64,000 bases of DNA. Source: Helianthus annuus. Lineage: Eukaryota > Streptophyta > Magnoliopsida > Asterales > Asteraceae. Shown here in pieces: positions 19,630-31,790 of the stretch; position 1 is the first letter of the stretch, and every line of letters begins with the position of its first letter. The DNA lies in assembly GCF_002127325.2 (NCBI RefSeq), contig NC_035437.2, forward strand, positions 112,732,821-112,796,820. The letters are read 5' to 3'. The notes beneath the pieces were generated by a model. It was not told the origin of the DNA. It saw only the letters and a list, made by a program, of their open reading frames with translations, and searched no databases. The translations under genes were made by a program, and so were the position numbers.

Positions 19630-22501
19630 AGTCTACCCCCTTAAAGAGGTTTCTTCCTCGAAACCTTTTCTTACATAACTCATTGAGTTTAAACTCAACG
19701 TATTTTTTTTACGAGATATCTTTTAAACATTACTTATACTTTTAACCAATTGTTCGTATTACCATATAGGTATGGTAACATCTTTTTGGTCACTAATTGT
19801 CTACATATCTCATACGACATAGTGCAACTTGAAATAACGTAATCTTGTTATTTCCACTAGTTAGTTAACTTAGCGATATCCATCGCTTTCATATATTATC
19901 GAACTCTTTGTGAATCCGTTACCTTGATCCGTTTAAAGGTCTTTAGTGAAATCTTTCTCTTTTAGCAACTATTTCTTTTTTTTTCCAATTCATTTATTCG
20001 GTTCAGTTATACTGAATCCACCGCTTACAAGCAACCAACTTACTTAAATTTCCTTAACCGATCTCACTAACTAGACTTATTAGTCCAGTTGCTTTTTACC
20101 GCTCGCCTGGTGATAATGTGATTCCACTTCACATTGCATTTCTTAACCGTGATCGTGTCACGTCATGTTTAATTTATATCAACCTTTCATTTTCGAAAAT
20201 ACCACTTTTTCGAATATATCGTCTTGAACCTATCGATGTTAAGACCCATACTCTTTGATATATTTTTTTTATTTCCAAAATCGTCTTGTAGTATTCATAT
20301 TTGTTAAAACGTTGTTTCTCACTAAAACTTGAAGTTTAATTTAACGTCTTCTCTTTAACTTTCGTCAATTACTCATATCAAGAAATTGACAATTAAGAAT
20401 TTATTCTTTTTCATTCTTATTTTACGCGGGGATTCTCAACCAGTTCCCTCGCTATGTCTAGATAACCCATAGGTTCATTCACTTAGCCTCGTAGGCTATT
20501 TCTTTAGGCTCTCACCTCTTTAAGGCGAGTCCTTTATGATCCTTTTTCCTTTTTATTCATGACCCGTAGGTCATTTTGGTCCCGTAGACCTTTACACTGT
20601 TTATAACCTAAAGGTTATGATGATCCCGTAGATCATTCTTTTTACTCGTATCTTTATTAAAATATATATTTGGTGTCAAAGCACTTTTTTTTGTTTGAAA
20701 ATCATTTGTTTTCATGCTTGAAATCCGTTAACTTTGACTGTAGTTCGTGTCTACAATCGTTTTCTTTTGGATAATTCTTCCGACTCTATGACTTCTCACG
20801 TCAATTAAGCATCGGTTTGTCTCAAGCTTACTGTTATCCGGCTTGCGCTTACTTATGCCATCAAGCATTATACTTTATTCAACCCGTTCAACCTCAAAAT
20901 AGTTGAATATAATTATCAAAATTTCTGTTTGCAAAATTTTATGGTCTTTCAGTCATAACTCATAATCCGAGTCTTTTGACTTTAAATTCGTGTTCCCATT
21001 TCTCGGTTTACGCATGTGTTTAAATCCTTACCCATCAACCGGGTACTTTACCGAAGTCATTATTAGTGCAAGCATTCCGGTATACATTAAGATTTCGTTT
21101 TAATTTGTTTGGTTGTCTTAGCGAAATCCATCACTTTTATTCAACCAAACCTTTATTCTTTATTCGACCATCCTTGACAGTCTTATAAACTATGAATGAT
21201 GATTATCATCATCATCATCATTTCTTTACTACGACCAAAGTCAACGACTTTGATCGTTTTTCCATGTGGGCAATACCTTTGTTTCTATGACCCCGCGGGT
21301 CATTTATACTTTGGTTTTACAATGCCCTTTTTGTCTACCATGGTTGTTTCGTCCGAAATGACTTATGTCACGAATTTCCTTGGGTCATTTATTTCTATGT
21401 GCGCCATACGTCGTTTTTATGGTTCCCGCGAAAACCATTTATACGAGTATGCCCATAAGATTTCTTGACCCTAAGGATCCTTTAAATTTTCATTCATCTT
21501 GACCTTACTACATCGGACATAACTGCGCTCATTATAAGAAGCTCATGCTATCATGTGTTCACTACTTACTTGGCCAGAGTAAGCGATCAACACATGGTAC
21601 GCGTGACCTTATTATAATTACCACATCACGTCCCATGTAAGTAACTCCTCAAATTATTTCCATATTTATGATTTCATTTGGTAAAACTTTATTTAATTGT
21701 TAGTTAACAATTATTAGTTTTAGTCGTTTATCCTTGAACATGTAAAATGTCCCTTTTTATAAACATTTATTCACATTTGTTGATGTGATCATTACTTTTC
21801 TCAATAGGATTTATATTGAGAATACTTACTTGGATGATCACTCTCGTCCAAGTTTCTATATAAACTGAATTTTGTTATTGTCTTGTTATTCACAATTTGT
21901 GAATAATACATATTCTCTACTGAATTTCTCTTGGAAACGTCATCCTGGATAGGTAACCTATCCAGGTTTTCCAAGTTTCATATTCTATATGCAACTGTCA
22001 TTCACTATGTATTTGTTGCATATTACTTTTTGTACTATAAGTTTAAAATGTGCACCTGGTAATGCTTGCCCCGACGGGCATTCCTTGCCATTACTTATTT
22101 GCGATCGTTACGCGATTTAGGTCCTTGATGAGTATGCTCTTCTTGTCACATCTCGGACCGTTCCATCATCATATCCGCAATTTGTTCAACTCTCGTCATC
22201 TTCAGACGCGAGTGTCCTTCAATTAAAACATTCACAAGAGTTAGTAATTTCAACTTCAATAATCGCCCGTATTATAATATAAGGCTTTTTTTTTTTTTTT
22301 ACTATACGCGTCAACGCGCGTATTTTCGTCAACCATATTAATCATTTTAATTGGGGTAACGTGTATCACACGATAGCCCTATGTGTTGTTTACAACACTT
22401 TAGCATGCTAAGCTATTAACATATACGTACTTACCGGATTTGCGATCAAGCCTCGAACCGAACACACCTTAATCTTTAACCATGAGCTCTGATTACCAAC
22501 T
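19630..22501 (-). mobile_element. LARD internal region, intact copy (2872 bp)
   Basis: Runs from the polypurine tract (19630-19646) to the PBS (22478-22501). It is uninterrupted and so shows the E1 target site in its empty form (GAACT at 19901). It has the hairpin cluster at 20464-20636. No coding frame is supported on either strand; the 90-codon frame at 21196-21468 is the same low-complexity stretch as in the first copy. Its T tract next to the PBS side is 15 bases, against 23 and 32 in the others. Confidence 0.82.
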
Positions 22502-25500
22502 TGTAACACCCTAGTTACTAAATTACAATTTTACATGAAAATACCACAATTAGATGTGTAGTTAAGACCACACATACTGTACAAAATGCGGGTTTATTAA
22601 AAACTTTTACAATTTAAGTGATATACATAATGTGATTTAAATCACCGTTTAGAATAACGACAAAACAACGTTGCGGAAGCTTTATTTAGTGTGTGTTCGG
22701 TTCTTGCTCGATGCTCGATCTTCATCCGGGACCCTCGACATTCACCTGTGATCAAAACCAACTTAAAGGTCAGTTTTGATAATTAATTAAACTAATACAA
22801 TGGGGAAATTAGGAAAATCCCACATGGATATCTTAAACCCAAAATAAAAACTCATTTCTGACCTCCACCGTAACTTACGGTGGCACCGTAAGTTACCGTG
22901 GTCTCTGTGTTTCAATTATTCAACCGTACAACAGTAGGCATTTACCGTAACCAAATCATGTCCACCGTAACTTACGGTGGCACCGTAAGTTACGGTGGCC
23001 CCTGCATCATTCCTTTCCTTTTTGCCGTTTTTGACACGAAAACTTTCGTATCTTTCAAACCGCTCGTCTGTTTGACCTACCGTTTCTTCCTACGTGATTG
23101 TAAATTGAACCTCCATCAAATGGAGTCAAGACCCAACATCTGGATTAACAAAATTTTAAGACTTTTAAGTCTTCGGCTTATTAACCCTTTTTACCAAATT
23201 TGACCCGTTCGTGATTTATCAAACAAACCTGTTGTTTGATTCTAATTTCTCATTTTTAACCAAATCTTGTTTTCAAAACATTCTGTCTAAATAATTTAAA
23301 TCCTTCGGTTTACCTATTAAGGTAACCGAATGCCTTTTTTTTTATTTTGCCTAACTTTCATAGAACTTCAAGTTCTACATGATAAGTTAATCTATTATAC
23401 ATACCTGGCTCGGATCAACTTACTAACCCGGTTTAATACCTTGCTTTATAATTGCTAATTAAGAGCGATGCGAGTATCCATTGGATATCTACTCCTGTAA
23501 ACATATAACTCGACACCAGAATCATTAGTCGATATCGTCAAAAGGTGATGTCTACACCTTTTGACCCGTTTGGCCGAATTGACCGTTTATCTTTGCGAGA
23601 TAATATTTATTATCATCTCATCTACATGACTCGCTCCTTTTAACACCGTATGCTCATTTTATTTATAAACCGTTTATTACCATTTTCGGCTCTTTATGTC
23701 TTTCGCGGGAAAGCGTCTTTTAAAACTAACGATTATTGTCAACGTGTGACTAAATTACCATTTGTCTTATTCGTAGTCAATATGACAAAAGAACATTTTA
23801 AAATATATGACTAGTGTAAGTTATACTTACCTTGCATCCTTGCGAGCTTCATACTTGAACTTGTATCCATTTGACCCGTTCATTTCCAAGCTCCTACCTA
23901 GCTTGTCAGAGTCAAACTACCATATCATATCCACAAGATGATTAGATTAGTCAACCATTAACATGACCATCACACCTTATGGATTCACACACTTATTCAC
24001 CAAAGTATGCTATTTATTCAACAACTATATTATTTACTTATTTATTTTTTTGTCATAATTCTTTCCATTCACTAACCGTTTGACCCGTTAGTCAAATTAT
24101 TTATACAAACTAGTTTTTTGAACACTTTAAGCATGTCATATAAAGTGTTACTTGTTCCTAACAATAAATACTTCATGACTAAACAAGTATACGCAATCAT
24201 ATGTCTTTTTCTTGGTTAATAAGAACATTACTAAAGTGCAGCGATTTTGTATTCAGCTGCTGTAATTGACCATTTTGACCCATTTAAAAGTTGAATTAGA
24301 TCAACATGTTCAAAAACGGATCGTAGAACTCTGAAATAGCTTTCTAGGCATATATGGTACGTTTTCTAACGATGTTCCTATGATTTTATATGATTTTTAC
24401 AAAATCAGCTCTGAAGTAAAAAAAAATGCTTCCTGTCAGCTTGCTGTCAAAACAGTTCAGCCGACTTCGGACACTGTTTTGACCCGTTTAACATCAGAAT
24501 TTAACAAACATGTCCAAACATAAAACGTAGTATGTTTTAATAGCTTTCTGAGCATATAAGGCTCAACCTCACAGGATGTTCCAGTGATTTTATATGATTT
24601 TTTAAAAACTGCAGCCCAACAATTTTTTTTTTCCAATCAGCTTGCTGTCAAAACAGTTCAGCCTACTTCGGACACTGTTTTGACCCGTTTAACATCAGAA
24701 TTTAACAAACATGTTCAAACATTAAACGTAGTATGTTTTAATAGCTTTCTGAGCATATAAGGCTCAACCTCACAGGCCGTTCCAGTAATTTTATATGATT
24801 TTTTTAAAACTGCAGCCCAATAATTTTATTTCCAATCGGCTTTGTTATATTTTCTTGTTCAAGCATTTTAACAAGCACCTTGTGTGCAACACGAAACATC
24901 AAATTTCTCCAGCCCATTTAAGTGTTCTAAACCCTTAAATTCTAGCAAAATTAACAAGTACTAACATCAAACTTCAAATCTAACTTCAGTGAGTTCTATT
25001 AACACAATTTAACCATTATGATTCTAGTGTTCATCATGTTTCTACAAAACCCATTTAGCACATAATCGGGTGATCATGAATTCACAATTAGGAACATCAA
25101 TTCAACAAGTAAATGACTAGGGTTTACTCCTAGACATAAAATCATTCCTAATTTCATCATATAACAAACATGCAACCATAAATTTCAGATTTCTAAGTTT
25201 ACCTAGAAATCCAACTAGAGATTTTTCATTAAATTTTACATACCTTTTAATCCTCTTGTGATGAGGATCAATAATCCATGCTTAAATTTCGATTTTGGAC
25301 TGAATTGGACCTTCAATTTGCAAGATTAGTGAAGTTTCTAGGGTTTTGAAGAGTGGGGAGTCGCCCCTGCCCTTTCCTGTACGACCAGACATCCTTAATG
25401 GGTGTTTGGTTTTGATTTTTATTAAAATTAGTAATATAATTTCAATTTCTTACAACTTAGGCCCCTCATCTTTTGTTTGACATATAGTTTTGGTTGTTTT

Positions 25501-26427
25501 TAACCCTATCATAAGTTACTTCTAGAATATTAGCTAACTAGGTTAAAATTCCTAGTTAGTAAGTTCTTGTTTATTCAAGAATCCGGAATGGGATCAAATA
25601 CAAACACTTAAGTTTGTAAGAACCATAAGAACCAATACATAATTGACAAGTGTCCATCAATAAAAAATTAGTTTAGGGGTAATTTAGACTTTTTGACCAT
25701 ATTTATTTATAACTAATTAAAAATAATTACAAAAAATATAATCAGCACAACATTATATAATTAGCACAACATCATTAATCGTTCTTCATTATCAGCACAT
25801 CGTCCTCGAATCGTTCTCCATTATCAACATAAACGACATTAGCACAACATCTTCAATCGTTCTCCATTATCAGCACACCAGATGTGCTGATTATATCTAC
25901 TTTTGGTGTTTGTTTGTATTATTTTGTAATTAACACATAATCAGCACCTTATTAGCACAAATATAAAACACCTTTTGTTAACTTTTTTTAAAAAACACTT
26001 TTATAAATACAAAAAGGTATAGCAATATGGTACTCATATTAAAGATAAAAAAATACTTGATTTTATGGTATATATTTTTAAAAAAATAATGAAGTATATA
26101 AAAGTTATTTTAGTTTAAAAAACCTTGGTGGAATTTGTATTTAATAGAAAATGGTCAAATGACTAGCAATTTTACAAAATTACCCCTAATTTGTTAGTAG
26201 TAATTTTTAATTATAAGAGTTTTATTTATAATCAATATCAACCCTTGATTTAAATTAACAATGGTTCAGATCTGTTCTTACGGTTCTTATAATTAGCACT
26301 GTTTGTACAGGATCTCAACCCTCAAGAATCCTAATATTCGCCGGGTTACTTTTACCACTAAAGGTAATTTACCCGTCTTTTAGTATAAACGTGGTTTGAT
26401 TACCAAACCCGTTTTCGGGGTGTTACA
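22502..26427 (-). repeat. LARD LTR copy 3, with a MITE insertion
   Basis: TGTAACACCC at 22502 and GGGTGTTACA ending at 26427. Without the 737-bp insert and its 10-bp target duplication it is about 3.18 kb. It shares base differences with copy 2 against copy 1. Small deletions occur, for example near 24114. As the outermost right LTR it is the 5' LTR of the array, and unique flanking sequence begins at 26428. Confidence 0.88.
25585..26321. mobile_element. Mutator-type MITE (737 bp) in LARD LTR 3
   Basis: The segment is absent from LTR 1 and LTR 2. It is flanked by TCAAGAATCC (25575-25584 and 26322-26331), a 10-bp direct repeat present once in the other LTRs. Its ends are imperfect inverted repeats: GGAATGGGATC at the left and the complement of GGGTTGAGATC at the right, continuing into TACAAAC and AAGAACC blocks about 50 bp deep. 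There is no coding frame. Target-site length and long terminal repeats suggest a non-autonomous Mutator-like element. Several internal ATCAGCACA motifs are repeated (25740-25960). Confidence 0.82.
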
Positions 26428-27996
26428 ATATCAATCTTTTAGAACCCAGAACATATCATATGTTTGAATATTTATAGAATTTATATATTTTCTTTGTAAA
26501 TAAAGTTAAACATAAACTTTGATGATAACGAACGATGAAACATACCTTGAGATCTAGATAGCATATTAAAAAAAAAAACACTTAAAAGTTGCTTTTAGTT
26601 TCTAAGAGACTAGAAATTATCAATCCTTTTAATATAGAAACCTGTTGTTTTTCAAAAGTAAGATTCTAAGATTCTTTATTCTAATTAAAATAAAGGACCG
26701 CATTCTTATATATATCTAAGATCAATAAAACATAAATGATTATAACTGGCAAGTATTCTTAATATTTCCATTAGTATTATTTTGAAGTATTACTTGATCA
26801 GTAGGCCGATATTAACAACAAAAAAATAATAATAATCAAACCATATCTCCCTAAATTTGAAGGGCTGACATTGGCAAGTATTCTAGCCTAGCACTACTAG
26901 GTTTCTTGCTGCCTAGTGTGAGCAATATTTGACACCATTAAATTGTAGCTAATCTATTCATGTAGTTTTCTTTTGGTCTCTTCTTTTTGTTTGAAGCTAA
27001 TGACTGCTGCATGTCTTCAATTTCTTAATCTAATATATAAATTACTTTAGTCATCTCAGCTAAATTGTGAATATAAGAGGATTAAAATTAATTAAATTGG
27101 ATATGGTATTGCAATACAAACAAGACAAATAGACAAAAGACCATTTTCATACAGTAGCCAAGTAGAAACTTAGAATCAATTTTCATGTAGTAATCACTTA
27201 AATTAATCTATTGATTTAATGAAATTTTGAATAACAAAAGATAATTAAATATGAACCACACAGGATGCAAAAATATTCATTTAGGAATGCATATCTAAAA
27301 TAGTTTGGTTAAAGAATTTAAAAAACAAATGATTATATTAACAACTTGATTATATTTATTTATCTTTAAATAGATTTAAAACCTATAATTTATATATCTA
27401 TACCAAAACAAATGTGGTATATATATATATTTTAAGTAGCATTCTTTTTTATAATTTCAGTTTAAATAATTATAAAACCATGACTCTTAAATAATTATTG
27501 ACTTCTTTTCTACCATTTTCGAAAGAACTTTACAAATATACTAAAATAATAAAAGGTTGAGTGACTCAATTTTATTTTTGTTTGACCAGTTCAAATTATT
27601 TTTCTTTCTGAGTCCAATGCCAAAGAGCCCGCAACTATTCTAGCAGTTTCTCAAGAAAAATAAAATGAAAAATACACATGGCAATTAGCAAGGTCTTTGG
27701 TTGGTAATCGATGCTACTAGTTCTCATAAAACCCAAAATCCAATTAACCCATAACTATAATCCTATCGTCCGATTACCATACTCAAAGACATGAAGTAAG
27801 TTATATATTATAAGGGTATAATGTGTTACCTGGGTTCGATCTAATCGAATCAAATCGAATGTGCAAGGCATCGTCAGATCCTTATTGTCAAGCAAAAAAT
27901 TATAAGGATAAGATATCAAACTGCTTCTAACGTTGTAATACGGAGCTCATGGATTTCGTGTGATTGTTCGAATGATGATCTCATCGTAGATCAAAA
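26428..27996. other. AT-rich stretch without recognisable genes
   Basis: No frame above about 60 codons and no recognised repeat boundary. It contains AT microsatellite (27418-27430) and poly-A/poly-T runs. Part of the right side (about 27700-27996) may be leader or internal sequence of the copia-like fragment that begins at 27997. Confidence 0.5.
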
Positions 27997-28019
27997 AAGG
28001 CATCGTGCTGATAACGTGT
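27997..28019 (-). other. Copia-type primer-binding region
   Basis: On the minus strand the sequence right after the small LTR reads ACACGTTATCAGCACGATGCC, a form I recognise as the PBS region of many plant copia elements. It defines the orientation of the LTR fragment at 28020-28205. Confidence 0.55.
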
Positions 28020-28205
28020 TGTGAAAGTAGCACAATAGCAAACAATAAGAGAAAGAGATATAGGGAGAAAGAAATATTTCATTGATATATATATATATCA
28101 TACAAGAGATACAATAGGAAGTATATATAGGAGAAGAAAACTTGGAGAAGAAACTAATCTATTTTTGGTGTTGATAACCATAATATTAATAATATATTTA
28201 TAACA
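28020..28205 (-). repeat. Short copia-type LTR (186 bp)
   Basis: On the minus strand it starts TGTTATAAATATATTATT and ends GTGCTACTTTCACA, directly before the PBS-like sequence. Its length and TG...CA ends fit a small copia LTR. No second LTR and no gag-pol were found in the window, so it is a truncated element. Confidence 0.55.
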
Positions 28206-28469
28206 AAACGTTAGATAAAATAAATAAATGCTAAAAAATCTTTAATCAACAACACGGACATGAACGAATGTTCACGAACACATTACCAAATGTTTACGAA
28301 CGCAATTGAACGAATGCGACATCTGTTCGTGTTCGTTTATTTAACTAACCGAACGGAATTTTTTGTTCATGTTCGAAGTTAATTAAACGAACGAACGTAA
28401 ACGAACTTCCCATCGAACGGTTCGCGAACTGTAACCGTTCGCTAAACGTTCGATTCGTTTACAACCCTA
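28206..28469. repeat. GTTCG-rich repeat, probable MITE fragment
   Basis: Dense in GTTCG/CGAAC words (for example AACGAACGAACGTAAACGAA). It ends CGTTTACAACCCTA at 28469, whose complement TAGGGTTGTAAACG resembles the TAGGG-TGT ends of the hAT-type MITE at 30076. The left end is not recognisable, so it is taken as truncated. Confidence 0.45.
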
Positions 28470-29507
28470 TGTGTAGTTGCCGGAATTCCGTGATTTTTTT
28501 TCTTATTGACCCGAAAACTTTTCGCCCATCAACGGGACTGGTGCCCATTTATTGTGTACCCTTACAATCTCCCATGAAACTATGTGAGTAAAACATTTCT
28601 TGTGTTTCCTTTGGTTATCCCGCTTTCTTCGCTACATCATTTGGTATAAATCAAGTGCAACCAAGCCGATACAACTAACCATTTGGTAAAACTCAACCTC
28701 GAACTGATATAAGGTGCAATGCTCTAGTAGACGGTTATCATGTTCATATATACGCCCGTTCTATCGAGATGTTGCGACCATTAGATCAATCTTCTGTTCA
28801 GAAGGTGGCACACAAATCTTTTACTTATCTTGGTTTAGTGGGTAAAATAAGTTGGGTAAAATAAGTTCTAAAAATTATGTTTTTACAAATTTACAACTGA
28901 TAGTGTCGTGATAAAAAGAACCAGTTAAGAAAATTACAAAAACGGGCATGACAAATCTTTGTAAAATTTGATTATATATACATTTTTACACTACAACCCC
29001 TTTTTCTACAAAAGTGAGTTTTGAGTCATTACCGAGCATATAAATATACATCTACACTAATTGCTCAATTTTCATTTCTTGTGTGAATAGCATGTTTGGT
29101 TCTCACGAATCTAGAACTTTACAATGCAATACGTTCCGAGTTCTTACCAACAAAAATCCAAGTAAGTAAATGATGGAGGCACTAGGATCAACCCATTTTT
29201 TCACTACAAAATCTTTATTTTTCTTTGCTTTAATCAAAAACACCCCCTAGATAAACCCTTTGAACCTTTAAACATTTTCATTTCTAAACCCACAAAAAAA
29301 CCTTTTCATTTTTCATCTTTTATTTTCGTAAGGATATCGGTTATGAAATTATGATTATGGCTCAGTTTCAACTTTGAAAAAAAAACAGAAAAATCAAAAA
29401 ATTTGACAAAAGTATTTTTTGCTAAGCCACAAAGCAATAGAAAAACCGATATTTTTATGCTTTTCGCCATTTAAATAAAACATACCAAACCCGAACCACA
29501 ACCGACC
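28470..29507 (+). other. Non-coding stretch, probably the 3' tail of an Athila/Tat-type element
   Basis: No reading frame. The text at 29240-29320 (ACCCCCTAGATAAACCC and AAACCTTTTC blocks) resembles the tail regions of plant Athila/Tat gypsy elements. It ends CGACC, next to E2. Sequence of similar style resumes after E2 at 46858, where the matching base block is CTACC. The assignment is by resemblance only. Confidence 0.35.
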
Positions 29508-30016
29508 TGTAACAACCCGAGTTTTGAAAGTCAAAGTACAAGTCAAAGTCAAAGTCAAAGGAAGAAAAGATTGCTAATTGCGATCTGTCACTCCTTGCTT
29601 AACTATTGATTTTACTTCATTGACTTGTAATTGAATTCTATTATTTGTTTATTTTAGTTGTATTATGTGGAGTATCTATAATAATCAAGATTTAATCGCC
29701 TTATCGCTAATCGCATCGCAATCGCATTCGCCACTTGGTTTATAGATTCTGTATATTGTTTTACGTGAGTATGCTACTTATGTGTTACTTGTGCATGTTT
29801 ATATCATGTTTGTTAATCGAAACGCAATCGCAACTCTATCGCAACGCAATTTAATCGCAAACGCTAAACGCAAGTTAATTATGATGATTGTATGTTAGAT
29901 ATAGTATTCGTGTGGCTGTTAATTAAATCTATCGCATCGCTTAATCAACACTCGCTCAAACCATCGCAACGCTCAACACGCAAAACAAAAAACCGAAACC
30001 TAACTCACCGGATCAC

Positions 30017-30075
30017 TTCAATCGAATGACCATTCGATCGAATGGTCATCCGTACGGATGACCATCCGATCGGAT
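30017..30075. repeat. ATCCGATCGGAT-type palindromes, upstream cluster (E2 5' LTR)
   Basis: Overlapping inverted repeats include ATCGAATGACCATTCGAT and the perfect 20-mer GGTCATCCGTACGGATGACC. The cluster lies upstream of the TATA box at 30682. The MITE inserted into its last palindrome. The counterpart in the 3' LTR is about 44792-44875. Confidence 0.75.
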
Positions 30076-30628
30076 TAGGGGTGTTCAAAAAACTCGTGGC
30101 TCGTAGCTCGCTCGAAACTCGCTCGAAGAAAGCTCGGCTCGAAACTGGCTCGGTTGTAAACGAGCCAGCTCGGCTCGGCTCGGTTTGTAAACGAGCCGAG
30201 CTCGAGCTTGGCCTGGCTCGGCTCGTGGTCTGGCTTGATAAGGTTTACATCCTTCATTTTTTTGTCCCACATCGCTTAGAAAACAAAAACTAAGGGAGTA
30301 TCTCCCCTATAAAAGAAGGTAAAGACAATGGAACAAGTGAATTAACTATTTATACTTGCATATTTAGCCATATGGTTAAACTAAATGGCAATTATGTCCC
30401 TAAGGCTATGAAGAAATTCATTTTTAAGGGCTTTTTAAGTAATAAATTTTGTGGTTCTTTTTTAGTTCGAGCTAGATCGAGCCGAGCCGAGCTAGCTTGA
30501 ATTCTAATCGAGCCGAGCTCGAGCCTCAAATCTTAGCACGATTTGAAATTCGAGCTCGAGCCGAGCCAGCTCAAATCGAGTTCGAGCCGAGCTCGACCTG
30601 GGTCTGGCTCGGCTCGCTTACAGCCCTA
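30076..30628. mobile_element. hAT-type MITE (553 bp)
   Basis: Flanked by an 8-bp duplication GATCGGAT (30068-30075 and 30629-30636), the length typical of hAT elements. The ends TAGGGGTGT... and ...ACAGCCCTA form short imperfect terminal inverted repeats. The interior is full of GAGCTCG/CGAGCC words and can fold extensively. It is absent from the 3' LTR of E2, so it arrived after E2 inserted. It has no transposase. Confidence 0.85.
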
Positions 30629-30681
30629 GATCGGATGGCCATCCGATCCGACACCTGCGCCACTTTCCTCTTTTGGAAACC

Positions 30682-30689
30682 TATAAATA
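30682..30689 (+). promoter_or_regulatory. E2 5' LTR TATA box
   Basis: TATAAATA in AAACCTATAAATACCCC. The 3' LTR has TATAAATA at 44909-44916 in the same context, and the core is kept despite nearby changes. Confidence 0.6.
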
Positions 30690-31359
30690 CCCCCTGTCAC
30701 ATCACAAACAGTGATGTGACAGCTCCCTCTCCGACCAGCATGCTCAAGCTCTATTTTCTCTCGATTTCTCCGGATTCTTGTAAGTTTTCAACTCAAATCT
30801 TGTACATCTATCATCTACACACACTTGTTCATAATTTTCACCTTTGAATCTTCACTTTTAACCGTGAAATCAACAGATTTGAGGTGTTGTAGGATTATGT
30901 CATCATGGAGTTCTTATGAACTTCAAGTTTGGCCTCATTCCACCAAGAACAACTCAGATCTAAAGGATTTCAACATGTTTTAACATTGATTTCGCATAGA
31001 TCTAAACATTTTCAAGGTTAAAAGGATTGAAAGATGTTTTCTTAACTTTTCTTTCAACTCTTTTACACTCAATGCATTCAAAACCGATAGAATCGGAGCT
31101 CATTCAGGCCTTCCACTCTTCTCTAGTGAAGTGTCAGACTGAGATATGATTCCTATCAAAGAGAGAACCGATTTCGGGGTGAACATGAATAACCGTCACG
31201 AACCGTTAACTGATCAAGCTGGGGTGATTCCCACTTCGATCGGATAACTTGGGTCCTGGCGGAGTTCTCGTTGTTTAACGCGTTGTCATACCGTCTCGAT
31301 CAAACCGCAAACTTTTCAGACTTAACAAATTTTCAAGTTTTCAAAACGATCAGGTTATG

Positions 31360-31790
31360 GAACGGATTGCCGTCCGATCGGATTGCCATCCCATCGAACG
31401 ATAATCCGATAGAATTGCACTTGGTCTTGACACTTAAACATTTTCAACATTTTCAAAACATATCAGTTTCTAACGGATTGCCATCTGATCGGAAGACCAC
31501 CCGATCGAATGACAATCCTGCTGTGAACTTGTTCTCTAAGGAATGTCTCTCTGGACGGATCGCCATCCGATCGAACGACCATTTGATTGAACGACCTAAA
31601 AGGTAGAGATACTTCTCTGGTCTTAAAATGCTACAACGAAAACTTCAAAGCCATCATACACAAACACAACCATCCCAAACGAATGCCAATCCGACCGAAT
31701 GGCCATTCAACCGGATGACCATCCGAACAGATTGACATCCGATCGAATGACCATCCGTTCGGATTGTCATCCGATTATGACCACTCGTCA
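31360..31790. repeat. ATCCGATCGGAT-type palindromes, downstream cluster (E2 5' LTR)
   Basis: About a dozen units of the form (G/A)AT(C/T)GCCATCCGATCG, in three groups (31360-31410, 31475-31515, 31555-31770). The 3' LTR counterpart is 45590-46015. They lie downstream of the TATA box and so in the leader RNA. Confidence 0.7.

Larger units (their letters stand above)
1..26427 (-). mobile_element. Tandem array of a large non-coding LTR retrotransposon (LARD-like), three LTRs
   Basis: Three near-identical LTRs (565-3757, 16436-19629, 22502-26427) are separated by two near-identical internal regions, and a third internal region runs off the left edge. Each LTR is bounded by TG...CA when read on the minus strand, starting TGTAACACCCCG and ending GGGTGTTACA. 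A PBS lies at its low-coordinate side and a polypurine tract at its high-coordinate side, so the element reads right to left. The internal region (about 2.87 kb) has no gag or pol frame on either strand, which fits a non-autonomous large retrotransposon derivative. The layout internal-LTR-internal-LTR-internal-LTR suggests unequal recombination or concatemer insertion. Element E1 (4034-13824) interrupts it. The outer flank at 26428 begins ATATC; the other end lies outside the window. Confidence 0.85.
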
